A DNA stretch of 64,000 bases, taken from Pseudomonadota bacterium. Its GTDB lineage: Bacteria > Pseudomonadota > Gammaproteobacteria > Xanthomonadales > Xanthomonadaceae. This document shows, in pieces, positions 8,182-21,900 of this stretch (position 1 is the stretch's first letter; every line of letters starts with the position of its first letter). The stretch is from positions 92,317 through 156,316 of the forward strand of contig JAEWGI010000019.1 in NCBI GenBank assembly GCA_023388355.1, read 5' to 3'. The notes under the pieces are model-generated. The model was given only the letters and a program-made list of their open reading frames with translations. It was not told the origin of the DNA and did not search any database. A program made the position numbers and the translations under genes.

Positions 8182-8295
8182 CCGACTGAACACCGGCCGC
8201 GGCGGCGATCGGGCGCGATTGCCGTGGCGGGCGGCGGCCGCGACAATAGCGCCCCCTGCGTCGCCATGGCGGCGCGTGCCGGAGTGTCCTGTCAA

Positions 8296-9228
8296 ATGAA
8301 CCGTTTCGCGCGTGGCGCCGCCGCGCTGTGCCTGACTGCGCTGGTCGCGGTCGCCTCCACCGCGCATCCGCAGGCCCTGACCAGCCTGTCGGGCGAGCAC
8401 CAGCAGATCAGCTACCTGGTCGGGATGGACATCGGTCGCTCGCTGGCGGCCGCGGGCCCGGACCTGGATTACGCGAGCTTCGAGCGCGCCGTGACGCATG
8501 CGCTGGCCGGCGGCGAGCCGCTGATCGGCGAGGAGGAAGTGGCCCGGGTGGGGCAGGCGCTGATGCGGCGCATCGCCGTGCGCAGCGGACGCCAGGTTCC
8601 GGGCATGGCCCCGGGTTCGGCGCCGCCGACGGTCGATCCGGCCAAGGTCGGCCTTCTCACCGGCCTGGACGTGGGGCAGTCGCTCCGGCCGCTGGCCGAC
8701 ACGCTCGACGTGCCGGTGCTGGTGCAGGCGGTGCGCACGGTGATCGAGGGCGGCACGCCGCTGCTGTCCACCGACGAGGCCTCCGAGGTCCGGCTCGTGC
8801 TCGAACAGCGTTCGCGCCGGGAGGCCGAGCGCGTGGCCGAGGCCAACCGCGCCGCGGGGGCCGAGTTCCTGGCCGGAAACCGCACCGCGAAGGGCGTGTT
8901 CAGCACCGGCTCCGGGCTGCAGTACAGCGTGCTGCGCGCCGGCTCCGGGCCGCGCCCGCGCCCGGGTGACCGGGTCCGCGTGCACTACCGCGGCACCTTG
9001 CTCGACGGCACCGAATTCGACAGTTCGATCGCCCGCGGCGAGCCGGCCGAGTTCGCCCTCAACCAGGTGATCGCCGGCTGGACCGAGGGCCTGACCCTGA
9101 TGCCGGTCGGTTCGCAATACCGCTTCTGGATCCCGGGAGAGCTGGCCTACGGGAAGGCCGGCAGTGCGCCGCTGATCGGGCCGAACGCCGTGCTGGTGTT
9201 CGAGGTCGAACTGCTCGCGATCCTCTGA
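8296..9228 (+). CDS. periplasmic FKBP-type peptidyl-prolyl isomerase with duplicated N-terminal domain
   Basis: This 310-residue protein has a signal peptide (RGAAALCLTALVAVASTAHPQA), then two copies of the helical FkpA-type dimerisation domain. The first includes ISYLVGMDIGRSLAAAGPDL and the second VGLLTGLDVGQSL. After a helical linker comes the FKBP domain from about residue 205 (LQYSVLRAGSG, VHYRGTLLDGTEFDSS, VIAGWTEGL, YRFWIPGELAYG, VFEVELLAIL). FkpA relatives normally have one N-terminal domain and about 250-270 residues, so the extra copy is unusual. It should fold or chaperone envelope proteins. The next gene encodes a lipoprotein relative, so this is a tandem duplication. Confidence 0.85.
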   Translation: MNRFARGAAALCLTALVAVASTAHPQALTSLSGEHQQISYLVGMDIGRSLAAAGPDLDYASFERAVTHALAGGEPLIGEEEVARVGQALMRRIAVRSGRQVPGMAPGSAPPTVDPAKVGLLTGLDVGQSLRPLADTLDVPVLVQAVRTVIEGGTPLLSTDEASEVRLVLEQRSRREAERVAEANRAAGAEFLAGNRTAKGVFSTGSGLQYSVLRAGSGPRPRPGDRVRVHYRGTLLDGTEFDSSIARGEPAEFALNQVIAGWTEGLTLMPVGSQYRFWIPGELAYGKAGSAPLIGPNAVLVFEVELLAIL

Positions 9229-9292
9229 GCCATCCGTCGGCGGCGCAGCCACCGTCACCCCCCCCTTGCCGAATGTCGCACTGGAGTTCCCC

Positions 9293-10090
9293 ATGAAAGT
9301 TTCCAAGCGTTCCACCTCCCTGGCCGTGTCGGCGCTCGCGCTCGCGCTGGCCACCACGCTGGTGGCCTGCAAGCCGCTCGACAAGGACACCGGCAAGCCG
9401 GCCGAAGGCGCCGCGGCCGAGGCGGCCACGACCGAAACCGCCGTGCCGGCGCGCGGCGGACTGGACACCGAGCGCGAGCAGGTCAGCTACGTGATCGGCA
9501 TGCAGATCGGCGACAGCCTCAAGGGCGCCAAGGGCGACATCGATCTCGATACCCTGTTCAAGGCCGTGCGCAGCACCCTCGACGACAAGGAGCCGCTGCT
9601 GTCGCAGGACGAGGCGATGCAGGTCATGCAGGCCTTCAGCATGCGCATGCAGGCCAGGCAGATGGAAGAGTTCGCAGCCTCCGGCGAGGCCAACGCGAAG
9701 GAAGGCGAAACCTTCCTGGCCGGGAACGCCGGCAAGGAAGGCGTCCAGACCACCGCCTCGGGCCTGCAGTACCAGGTGCTGACCGAAGGCTCGGGTCCGA
9801 AGCCCACGGCCGGCGACACCGTGCGCGTGCACTACAAGGGCACCCTGCTCGACGGCGAGACGTTCGACGATTCCTACGCCCGCGGCGAACCGGTCGAGTT
9901 CGCGCTCGCGCAGGTGGTGCCCGGCTGGCAGGAAGGCCTGCAGCTGATGCCGGTGGGCAGCAAGTACCGGCTGTGGATCCCCGGCGAGCTCGGCTACGGA
10001 GCGCAGGGCACGCCTGGCGGCCCGATCGGCCCGAATGCCACCCTCGTGTTCGAGGTCGAACTGCTCGACATCGTGGACGGCGCGGAGTAG
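9293..10090 (+). CDS. FKBP-type peptidyl-prolyl isomerase, lipoprotein form
   Basis: This 265-residue protein has a lipoprotein signal with lipobox LVAC (Cys26), then an FkpA/Mip-like N-terminal domain ([20 protein letters not shown]) and an FKBP domain from about residue 160 ([68 protein letters not shown]). It should be a membrane-anchored prolyl isomerase and chaperone. It lies 64 bp after a soluble paralogue and 16 bp before ugd, and may share their transcript. The start at 9293 gives a normal signal; an upstream in-frame ATG at 9266 would disrupt it. Confidence 0.88.
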   Translation: MKVSKRSTSLAVSALALALATTLVACKPLDKDTGKPAEGAAAEAATTETAVPARGGLDTEREQVSYVIGMQIGDSLKGAKGDIDLDTLFKAVRSTLDDKEPLLSQDEAMQVMQAFSMRMQARQMEEFAASGEANAKEGETFLAGNAGKEGVQTTASGLQYQVLTEGSGPKPTAGDTVRVHYKGTLLDGETFDDSYARGEPVEFALAQVVPGWQEGLQLMPVGSKYRLWIPGELGYGAQGTPGGPIGPNATLVFEVELLDIVDGAE

Positions 10091-10106
10091 GGAAGGGACG
10101 CACGGA

Positions 10107-11462
10107 ATGCATGTCGCAATCTTCGGAACCGGCTATGTCGGCCTGGTCAGCGGCACCTGCCTGGCCGAAGTGGGCCACGATGTGGTCTGCGTGGACATCG
10201 ACCAGGACAAGATCGACGGCCTCGGCCGCGGCGTGGTGCCCATTTACGAGCCTGGCCTCGAGCCGATGGTCAGGGACAACCACGCCGCCGGCCGGCTGAA
10301 GTTCACCACCGATGCCGCAGCGGCGGTGGCCGCTGCGGAGATCATTTTTATCGCGGTGGGCACCCCGCCGGACGAGGACGGCAGCGCCGACCTGCAGTAC
10401 GTGCTGGCGGTGGCGCGCACCATCGGCCGCCATCTGCAGGCATCGGCGATCGTGGTCGGCAAGTCGACCGTGCCGGTCGGCACCGGCGATCGGGTGCGCG
10501 AGGCGATCGCGGCGGAACTGGCCGCTCGCGGGGTGGACCACGCCTTCGACGTGGTCTCCAACCCCGAGTTCCTGAAGGAGGGCGCCGCGGTCGAGGACTG
10601 CATGCGCCCGGACCGGATCGTGATCGGCAGCGCCGACCCGGCGTCGGTCGAGCGCCTGCGCAAGCTGTATGCGCCGTTCAACCGCAACCACGACCGGATC
10701 GTGGCCATGGACGTGCGTTCGGCCGAGCTGACCAAGTACGCGGCCAACGCGATGCTGGCGACCAAGATCAGCTTCATGAACGAGATTGCGGGGATCGCGG
10801 AGAAGGTCGGCGCCGACGTGGAGCTGGTGCGCAAGGGCATCGGCTCGGACCCGCGCATCGGCTGGCATTTCATCTACCCGGGTGCCGGCTACGGCGGGTC
10901 GTGCTTCCCCAAGGACGTGCAGGCCCTGGCCCGCACCGCGACCCGGTGCGGGCATGAGCCGCTGCTGCTCAACGCGGTGGAGGCCGTGAACGACCGCCAG
11001 AAGGGGCATCTGTTCGACCTGATCGTGCGCCACTACGGCGATGCCGGCGCGCTGCGCGGCAAGACGATCGCGCTGTGGGGGCTGGCGTTCAAGCCCGATA
11101 CCGACGACATGCGCGAGGCCTCGAGCCGGCGCCTGCTGCAGCAGCTGTGGGACGCGGGCGCGCGGGTGCGCGCGTTCGATCCCGAAGCCCGCGACGAGGC
11201 CCGGCGCATCTACGGCGACCGCGACGACCTGGCGCTGTGCGCAAGCGCGGAGGAAGCCCTGCAGGGTGCCGATGCGCTGGTCGTGGTCACCGAGTGGAAG
11301 CAGTTCCGCAGCCTTGACTGCGCGCTCCTGTGCCAGACGCTGGCCGATGCGGTGGTGTTCGACGGCCGCAATCTCTACGAGCCCGGGGATCTCGAGGCCG
11401 AAGGCATCGCCTACTGGGCGATCGGCCGCGGGCGCTCGATCCTGGAGGATGCGGCGCGATGA
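10107..11462 (+). CDS. ugd: UDP-glucose 6-dehydrogenase
   Basis: The enzyme oxidises UDP-glucose to UDP-glucuronate with two NAD+, feeding capsule, exopolysaccharide or lipopolysaccharide synthesis. It is 451 residues long, normal for the family. The Rossmann motif [10 protein letters not shown] is at residues 7-16, the central-domain signature around [16 protein letters not shown] at 151-166, and catalytic Cys266 in [10 protein letters not shown]. The C-terminal nucleotide-binding part ([16 protein letters not shown]) is complete. A GGAAGGGA box precedes the start. The stop overlaps the slyX start in ATGA. Confidence 0.95.
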   Translation: MHVAIFGTGYVGLVSGTCLAEVGHDVVCVDIDQDKIDGLGRGVVPIYEPGLEPMVRDNHAAGRLKFTTDAAAAVAAAEIIFIAVGTPPDEDGSADLQYVLAVARTIGRHLQASAIVVGKSTVPVGTGDRVREAIAAELAARGVDHAFDVVSNPEFLKEGAAVEDCMRPDRIVIGSADPASVERLRKLYAPFNRNHDRIVAMDVRSAELTKYAANAMLATKISFMNEIAGIAEKVGADVELVRKGIGSDPRIGWHFIYPGAGYGGSCFPKDVQALARTATRCGHEPLLLNAVEAVNDRQKGHLFDLIVRHYGDAGALRGKTIALWGLAFKPDTDDMREASSRRLLQQLWDAGARVRAFDPEARDEARRIYGDRDDLALCASAEEALQGADALVVVTEWKQFRSLDCALLCQTLADAVVFDGRNLYEPGDLEAEGIAYWAIGRGRSILEDAAR

Positions 11463-11674
11463 GCGCGGCGCTCGAGCAGCGGGTGGTGGAGCTGGAAACG
11501 CGGCTGGCGTTCCAGGAGCAGACGATCGCCGAACTGAACGAAGCCCTCACCGCGATGCGGCTGGAGGCGGCGGGTACGGCCGAACTGTTGAAGCGCATGC
11601 TCGAGGACCTGAAACTCACCCGTGGCGACGGGCCAGGCGATCCCGCGCTCGAGCCGCCGCCGCCGCATTACTGA
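11459..11674 (+). CDS. slyX: SlyX family protein
   Basis: This is a 71-residue coiled-coil protein ([22 protein letters not shown], then [10 protein letters not shown]) with a C-terminal Pro-rich end (EPPPPHY), the hallmark of SlyX. The role of SlyX is not known; in Escherichia coli it lies near slyD, an FKBP isomerase gene. The start overlaps the ugd stop by 4 bp, so translation is probably coupled. FKBP genes two and three positions upstream echo the E. coli neighbourhood, though these are exported FKBPs and not SlyD. Confidence 0.85.
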   Translation: MSAALEQRVVELETRLAFQEQTIAELNEALTAMRLEAAGTAELLKRMLEDLKLTRGDGPGDPALEPPPPHY

Positions 11675-11698
11675 CCGTCGAAAGAACCCGGGCAAGCC

Positions 11699-12313
11699 AT
11701 GAGCGATACCCTGCGCGACCAGCTGTTGGGACTGGGCTTCAAGCCCGCGCCGAAGCCCGCGCCGCGGCCGGCACGCAACAAGCCGGCGGCGCCGCGCGCC
11801 GATGGCCCGCGCCAGCCGCACGGCGCCCGCCCGGCGGGCGCGGCGAAGAAGCCGGCGCGCAAGGGCGAGCGCGCCGCGCGCAGCCGCGAGGACATCGACC
11901 TGGCCAAGGCCTACGCCATCCGCGCCCAGCGCGAGAAGGACGAGCGGGTGCGGGCCGAGCGCGCACGCCAGGAGGAAGCGCGGCTGCGGCGCGAGGCGCG
12001 GGCGAAGCTCGAGGCCTTCCTGCAGGGGCGGGTGCTCAACGACCCGGCGGCCGAGATCGCCCGCCACTTTCCCTACGGCGGCAAGATCAAGCGCATCTAC
12101 GTCAATCCCGAACAGCTGCGGGCGCTCAACGGCGGCGAGCTTGGCGTGGTCCAGCTCAACGGCCGCTATTGCCTGGTCGCCGCCGCCGACCTGGCCGAAG
12201 CCGAAACGATCTTCCCCGCGGCGGTGGCGCTGAAGGTCGACCCGGCCGCGCCGGCGGACGAGAACCCGTACGCGGACCCGAAATTCCAGGTGCCGGATGA
12301 CCTGGTCTGGTAG
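11699..12313 (+). CDS. DUF2058 (YaiL-like) protein
   Basis: This 204-residue protein has the DUF2058 layout: a conserved N-terminus (MSDTLRDQLLGLGFK), a Lys/Arg/Ala/Pro-rich basic stretch of about 45 residues likely to bind nucleic acid, a charged helix (ARQEEARLRREARAKLEAFL) and a small globular C-terminal domain (HFPYGGKIKRIYV, LNGGELGVVQLNGRYCLV). Relatives such as YaiL are annotated as nucleoprotein or polynucleotide-associated proteins without a defined reaction. It follows slyX by 24 bp and ends the ugd-slyX group. Confidence 0.8.
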   Translation: MSDTLRDQLLGLGFKPAPKPAPRPARNKPAAPRADGPRQPHGARPAGAAKKPARKGERAARSREDIDLAKAYAIRAQREKDERVRAERARQEEARLRREARAKLEAFLQGRVLNDPAAEIARHFPYGGKIKRIYVNPEQLRALNGGELGVVQLNGRYCLVAAADLAEAETIFPAAVALKVDPAAPADENPYADPKFQVPDDLVW

Positions 12314-12381
12314 CGCCGCCGCGCAGATGACGCCACCGGGGCGGCTTCAGCGCCGCAACCCCGGACCAGCGCAGCGCATCC

Positions 12382-12444
12382 GGGACCGGTGCACTTCGCC
12401 ACCGGTCCCCGCCGCGGGTGGACCCGGCTGCGGCCTTCGGCCGC
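12382..12444. terminator. possible bidirectional terminator hairpins between convergent genes
   Basis: Two strong hairpins lie between the convergent DUF2058 gene and metH module 2. One has the 10-bp perfect stem GGGACCGGTG at 12382-12391 pairing with 12400-12409 across an 8-base loop. The other is GCGGCC-TTC-GGCCGC at 12430-12444. Neither has a U-tract, so this is a weak terminator call; the 156-bp gap holds nothing else I can identify. Confidence 0.35.
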
Positions 12445-12469
12445 GTCCGGGCAGCGCGACCCTCGGCGT

Positions 12470-15259
<2,790 letters not shown>

Positions 15260-15285
15260 GGGCATGCCTGGAAAGCGGGAACGGC

Positions 15286-15395
15286 GTCATCCCCGCGGCT
15301 TTCGGCGGATGCATGGCTGGCCATGCGGGGATCCCGTGTCCGGGAAGCGTTGCGCGGCAAAGGCGCCGGGTCCCCGCCTGCGCGGGGACGACGGA
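15286..15395. repeat. REP-type hairpins between the two metH genes
   Basis: The 160-bp gap between the metH modules contains GTCATCCCCGC near 15286 and the hairpin GTCCCCGC-CTGC-GCGGGGAC at 15370-15389 followed by GACGG. The second unit recurs at 35091-35110 and, in altered form, near 28545, 36630 and 46675. This is a different repeat family from the one inside metH. Confidence 0.7.
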
Positions 15396-15425
15396 GGGTT
15401 GCGGGCGGCGGGTTGCGCTGGCCGG

Positions 15426-16522
<1,097 letters not shown>

Positions 16523-16526
<4 letters not shown>

Positions 16527-17494
16527 GCCGCGCTCCTGTTCTTCCCGGGGTCCCGGGTCCCGGGTCCCGGCTTCATCGCAATCATCGAAATCACCTCGAA
16601 ATGCGGCGGCCGCTTCTCGCGCGTCACCGTTTCGGCGTTGAGCAGGTCCAGTCCGGCGCGGGCGACGAAGCGGCGCAGGTCCTTGTCGCTGAAGCCCAGG
16701 TTGGCGTGACCATAGGCCTGGACCACGTTCTGGTGTTCGTGCCGGGCCAGGCTCGACAGCAGCAGGCGTCCGCCCGGGCGCAGCACGCGCGCGGCGTCGG
16801 CCACCGCCTGCGCCGGCTTGTCGGCATAGGTCAGCGCGTGCATCAGCACCACCAGGTCGAACTCGGCATCGCCGAAGGGCAGGGCGTGCATGTCGCCCTC
16901 GACCACCTCGACGTTGCGGAACCGGCGCAGCCGCTCGGCCGCGGCCGCGACCACGCGCTTGCTGCTGTCCACGCACACGTAGCGGTGCGCGTGCGGGGCC
17001 AGCAGTTCGGCCAGCACGCCGTCGCCCGAGGCGATGTCGAGCACGTCGCCGGTTTCCAGCAGCGGCAGCGCGCTGCGCGCCATCGCCTCCCAGGTGCGGC
17101 CCGGCGAGTAGTGGCGCTCCATGTCGCCGGCCACCGAGTCGGCCCAGTTCTGGTCGGCTGCGCGCATCGCCAGCACCCCGGCCACGCGCTCGGCGTCCTG
17201 GCGCAGCAGCGGATCGTCGCTGCCGGTGGACAGCGCCTGCCACAGCGCGCGCTGGGCCGGGTCGAGCGACTCGTGGTCGAAGCGGTAGTAGGCGGACACC
17301 CCGGCGCGGCGGTCGCGCACCAGGCCGGCGTCCTTGAGCTTGGCCAGGTGGGTCGACACGCGCGGCTGGGCCAGGCGGGTGATCGCGGAGAGTTCGGCCA
17401 CGGTCAGCTCCTCACCCTCCAGCAGCGCCAGCAGGCGCACCCGGGTGGGGTCGGCCAGCACCTTGAGCCGGGCCGACCAGGCTTCGAGGTCCAT
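16523..17494 (-). CDS. ArsR-family regulator fused to a SAM-dependent methyltransferase
   Basis: This 323-residue fusion has an ArsR winged helix at residues 1-75 ([36 protein letters not shown]), a linker, and a class I methyltransferase from about 125. SAM motif I is [14 protein letters not shown] at 151-164, followed by [17 protein letters not shown] and a [10 protein letters not shown] post-motif. It precedes and overlaps metH part 1 by 4 bp. The natural inference is a repressor of the methionine-cycle operon that reads SAM or S-adenosylhomocysteine through its methyltransferase domain; ArsR-type SahR regulators of the same cycle are known. GGAG lies 6 bp before the ATG. Whether the domain is catalytic is not clear from sequence. 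Confidence 0.85.
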
Positions 17495-17496
17495 AC

Positions 17497-17551
17497 ATAT
17501 CTCCGTATCGCGATACAAAGATATTGTCCCGGCAGCGCTGTCGGGCGTCAA
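17497..17551 (-). promoter_or_regulatory. promoter and dyad operator of the ArsR-methyltransferase/metH unit
   Basis: On the minus strand, TTGACG (17546-17551), a 17-bp spacer and GACAAT (17523-17528) form a sigma-70 promoter. A 28-bp dyad at 17497-17524 covers the predicted transcription start. Its core is the perfect palindrome GTATCGCGATAC (17505-17516), flanked by outer arms ATATCT and AGATAT; only two positions per arm do not pair. The position fits direct autorepression by the ArsR domain encoded next. Confidence 0.7.
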
Positions 17552-17622
17552 GCCGCGCCGGTTGTGCCGTCTGACGCGTGCGCGGTGAAGAAAAGCGCAT
17601 GGGGTTCGCCGCGACGCCCGGC

Positions 17623-17628
17623 TACAAT
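17623..17628 (+). promoter_or_regulatory. -10 box upstream of the acyl-CoA dehydrogenase gene
   Basis: TACAAT lies 31 bp before the GTG start at 17659. No convincing -35 box is visible. The divergent metH-unit promoter is about 70 bp away. The box supports a start at 17659 over the ATG at 17599, which lies upstream of it. Confidence 0.45.
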
Positions 17629-17658
17629 TACGTTTCGCCAGAAACAAACGAGGCCGTC

Positions 17659-18807
<1,149 letters not shown>

Positions 18808-18923
18808 GCCCGGCCGTGTCCCTGTGCCGCCGCGCCAGGTGCCTCCCCCGCCCCGACACGGGAGGCGGCGCGCTTGCCGCCAGCCTGTCCCGCGCGCGCC
18901 GCGAGCGCAGCGCACCGTCCCCT

Positions 18924-18950
18924 GGCCCGCGTGGGAACGCGGGCCTTTTC
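18924..18950 (+). terminator. rho-independent terminator after the acyl-CoA dehydrogenase gene
   Basis: A 9-bp perfect stem, GGCCCGCGT with ACGCGGGCC around the loop GGGA, is followed by TTTTC. It lies 117 bp after the acyl-CoA dehydrogenase stop and 21 bp before the glutamate dehydrogenase start. It separates the two genes, but being in the leader it could also act as an attenuator of the second. Confidence 0.65.
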
Positions 18951-18970
18951 GCATCCGGAGCCCCTCCGAC

Positions 18971-21900
18971 ATGAGCCCCGCCAAACCGACCCGGGCCACG
19001 GCCCGCAAGCCCGTCGCCACCAGATCCGGTTCGCGCAAGGCGCAAGCCGGCACGCTCGAGCCCATCTTCGCAGCGGTGCGCAAGCGCGCCGGCAAGTCCG
19101 CGCAGGACGATGCCGGCACCTTCGCCGGCGCCTTCTACCGGCGCCTGACCGAAGACGAACTGCCGATGCACAGCGTCGAGGGCTGGGCCGCGCTGGCCAC
19201 TGACCTGCTCGAGTTCATCCGCCGTCGCAAGGCCGGCACCGTCAAGGTGCGCCTGTTCAACCCGGGCCTGCGTTCGCACGGCTGGGAGTCGCCGCACACC
19301 GTGCTGCAGATCGTCAACGACGACATGCCGTTCCTCGTGGATTCGGTGACCATGGCGCTGGCCGTGCAGGGCGTGGGCGTGCACGTGCTGGGCCATCCCG
19401 TGATCCAGATCGCGCGTGACAGGTCCGGGCGCCTGGTGGCGGTGGGCGAGGGCGAGACCGAGTCGGTGATGCACCTGGAGATCGATCGCCAGACCGCCGA
19501 GGGCATGGCTGCGGTGGAGTCGGCGGTGGTCGACGTGCTCGACGACGTGCGTGCGATCGTGCGCGACTGGCCGCAGATGCGCGACCGGATGCGTGAGGTG
19601 GCCGACGACCTGTCCAGCCGGCGCCTGCCGCTGGACGACGCCGGGCGCGGCGAGGCGCAGGAATTCCTGCGCTGGGCCGCCGACGACCACTTCACCTTCT
19701 TCGGCTACCGCGAGTACCAGCTGCGCCGCAAGGGCGGCCAGGAGCTGCTGGTGCCGGTGGAGGGCAGCGGCCTGGGCCTGCTGCGCGGTGAAGGCGATGC
19801 CGCCGGGCGGCCGCTCAAGTCGCTGGCCGCGCACCGCATGAGCACCGACGGGAACGCGGAGGCGCTGGTGCTGACCAAGACCAACGCGCGCTCGACCGTG
19901 CACCGTCCCGGCTACATGGACTACATCGGCGTGCTGGGCTTCGACGGCAAGGGGCGCGCGGTGTCCGAACAGCGCTTCCTCGGCCTTTACACCTCCAGCG
20001 CCTACAACCGACGGCCCTGGGACATCCCGCTGGTGCGCGGCCGCTACGCGCACGTGATGGAGCAATCCGGGCTCAAGCCCACCGGCCACAGCGGCAAGGC
20101 GCTCAAGCACATCCTCGAGACCCTGCCGCGCGACGAGCTGTTCCAGTCCAGCGCCGAGGAGCTGCATCGCCTGGCCACCGGCGTGCTGGGCCTGCAGGAG
20201 CGGGTGCGCAGCCGCCTGTTCCTGCGCCGCGACCGCTACGGACGCTTCTACTCGGTGCTGGCCTACGTGCCGCGCGATCGCTTCAGCACCGAGGTGCGCC
20301 ACCGCATCGAGGCGATGCTGCGGCGCGTGCTGCATGCCGACCATGTCGACGCGGCCGTGTCGATCAGCGAATCGCCGCTGGCCCAGGTGCACCTGATCGT
20401 GCGCCCGCGACCGGACGAGCCGTTCGAGGTCGACCAGGCGCAGCTCCAGCGCGAGCTTGCCGCGATCGTGCGCAACTGGCAGGACGACCTGCGCGACGAA
20501 CTGGTCGCGCGCCACGGCGAGGAGCAGGGGCTGGCGCTGGCCGCGCGCTACGGTCGCGCGCTGCCCGCCGGCTACATCGAGAACGCCACTCCGGCCATCG
20601 CCGCCACCGACGTGGAGCGCCTGGCCGCGCTGGACCAGGACCACCGGCTGCAGCTGAGCCTGCAGCAGTCGCCGCACGCGATGCCGGGCGAGGGCGCGCT
20701 GCGCTTCAAGCTCTACGGCAGGCATGACGACATTCCGCTGTCGGACGCGCTGCCGATGATGGAGAACCTGGGCCTGCGCGTGATCACCGAACATCCCTAC
20801 CGGATCGAGGTGGACGGGGCGGCGGTGTTCATCCAGGACTTCGAGGTCGAGTCCTGCGTGCCGGGGCTCGATGTCGAGCGCGCCGGCGCCGATTTCGGCG
20901 AAGCCTTCGCCCGCACCTGGGGCGGCGATGCCGAGAACGACGGGCTCAACCGGCTGGTGCTGGCGGCATCGCTGGACTGGCGCCAGGTGGCGCTGCTGCG
21001 CGGCTACGCGCGCTACCTGCAGCAGGTGGGCGTGCCGTTCTCGCAGAGCTATGTCGAGGACACGTTTGCCGGAAATCCGCTGATCGCGCGGCTGCTGGTG
21101 GAGCTGTTCGAGGCGCGCTTCGATCCTGCCGTCGACGGTAGGCGCAAGGGCGAGGATGCCGGCGCCGCGCGCCTGGCCGCGCACCTGCAGGCGATGGCCG
21201 GCGGCGACGAGGCCTGCATAGCCCTGCTCAGGCCGGTGCTCGACGCACGCGGCCGCGGCCGCGACGAACGCTGCGAGGCCACGCGCGTCGCGATCCGCGC
21301 GCTGCTGGACAAGGTCTCCAGCCTCGACGAGGACCGCATCCTGCGCAGCTTCATGGGCGTGATCGACGCCACCCTGCGCACCAGCTACTACCAGCGCAGC
21401 GGCGATGGCGGCCATCTCGAAACCATCGCCTTCAAGTTCGATCCGGCCAGCGTGCCCGATCTGCCGAAGCCCAGGCCCTATCGCGAGATCTTCGTCTACG
21501 GCCCGCGCATCGAAGGCACCCACCTGCGCTTCGGGCCGGTGGCGCGCGGCGGCCTGCGCTGGTCCGACCGGCGCGAGGATTTCCGCACCGAGGTGCTGGG
21601 CCTGGTCAAGGCGCAGATGGTCAAGAACACGGTGATCGTGCCGGTCGGCTCCAAGGGCGGCTTCATCGTCAAGCGTCCGCCGGCCGGCGGCGATCGCGAC
21701 GCGCTGTTCGCCGAGGGCGTGGCCTGCTACCGCCTGTTCATCAGCGGCATGCTCGACATCACCGACAACATCGTCGACGGCAAGGTGGTGCCGCCGCGCG
21801 ACGTGGTGCGCCACGACCAGGACGACCCCTACCTGGTGGTCGCCGCCGACAAGGGCACCGCGACCTTCTCCGACACCGCCAACGCCATCGCCCGTGAATA

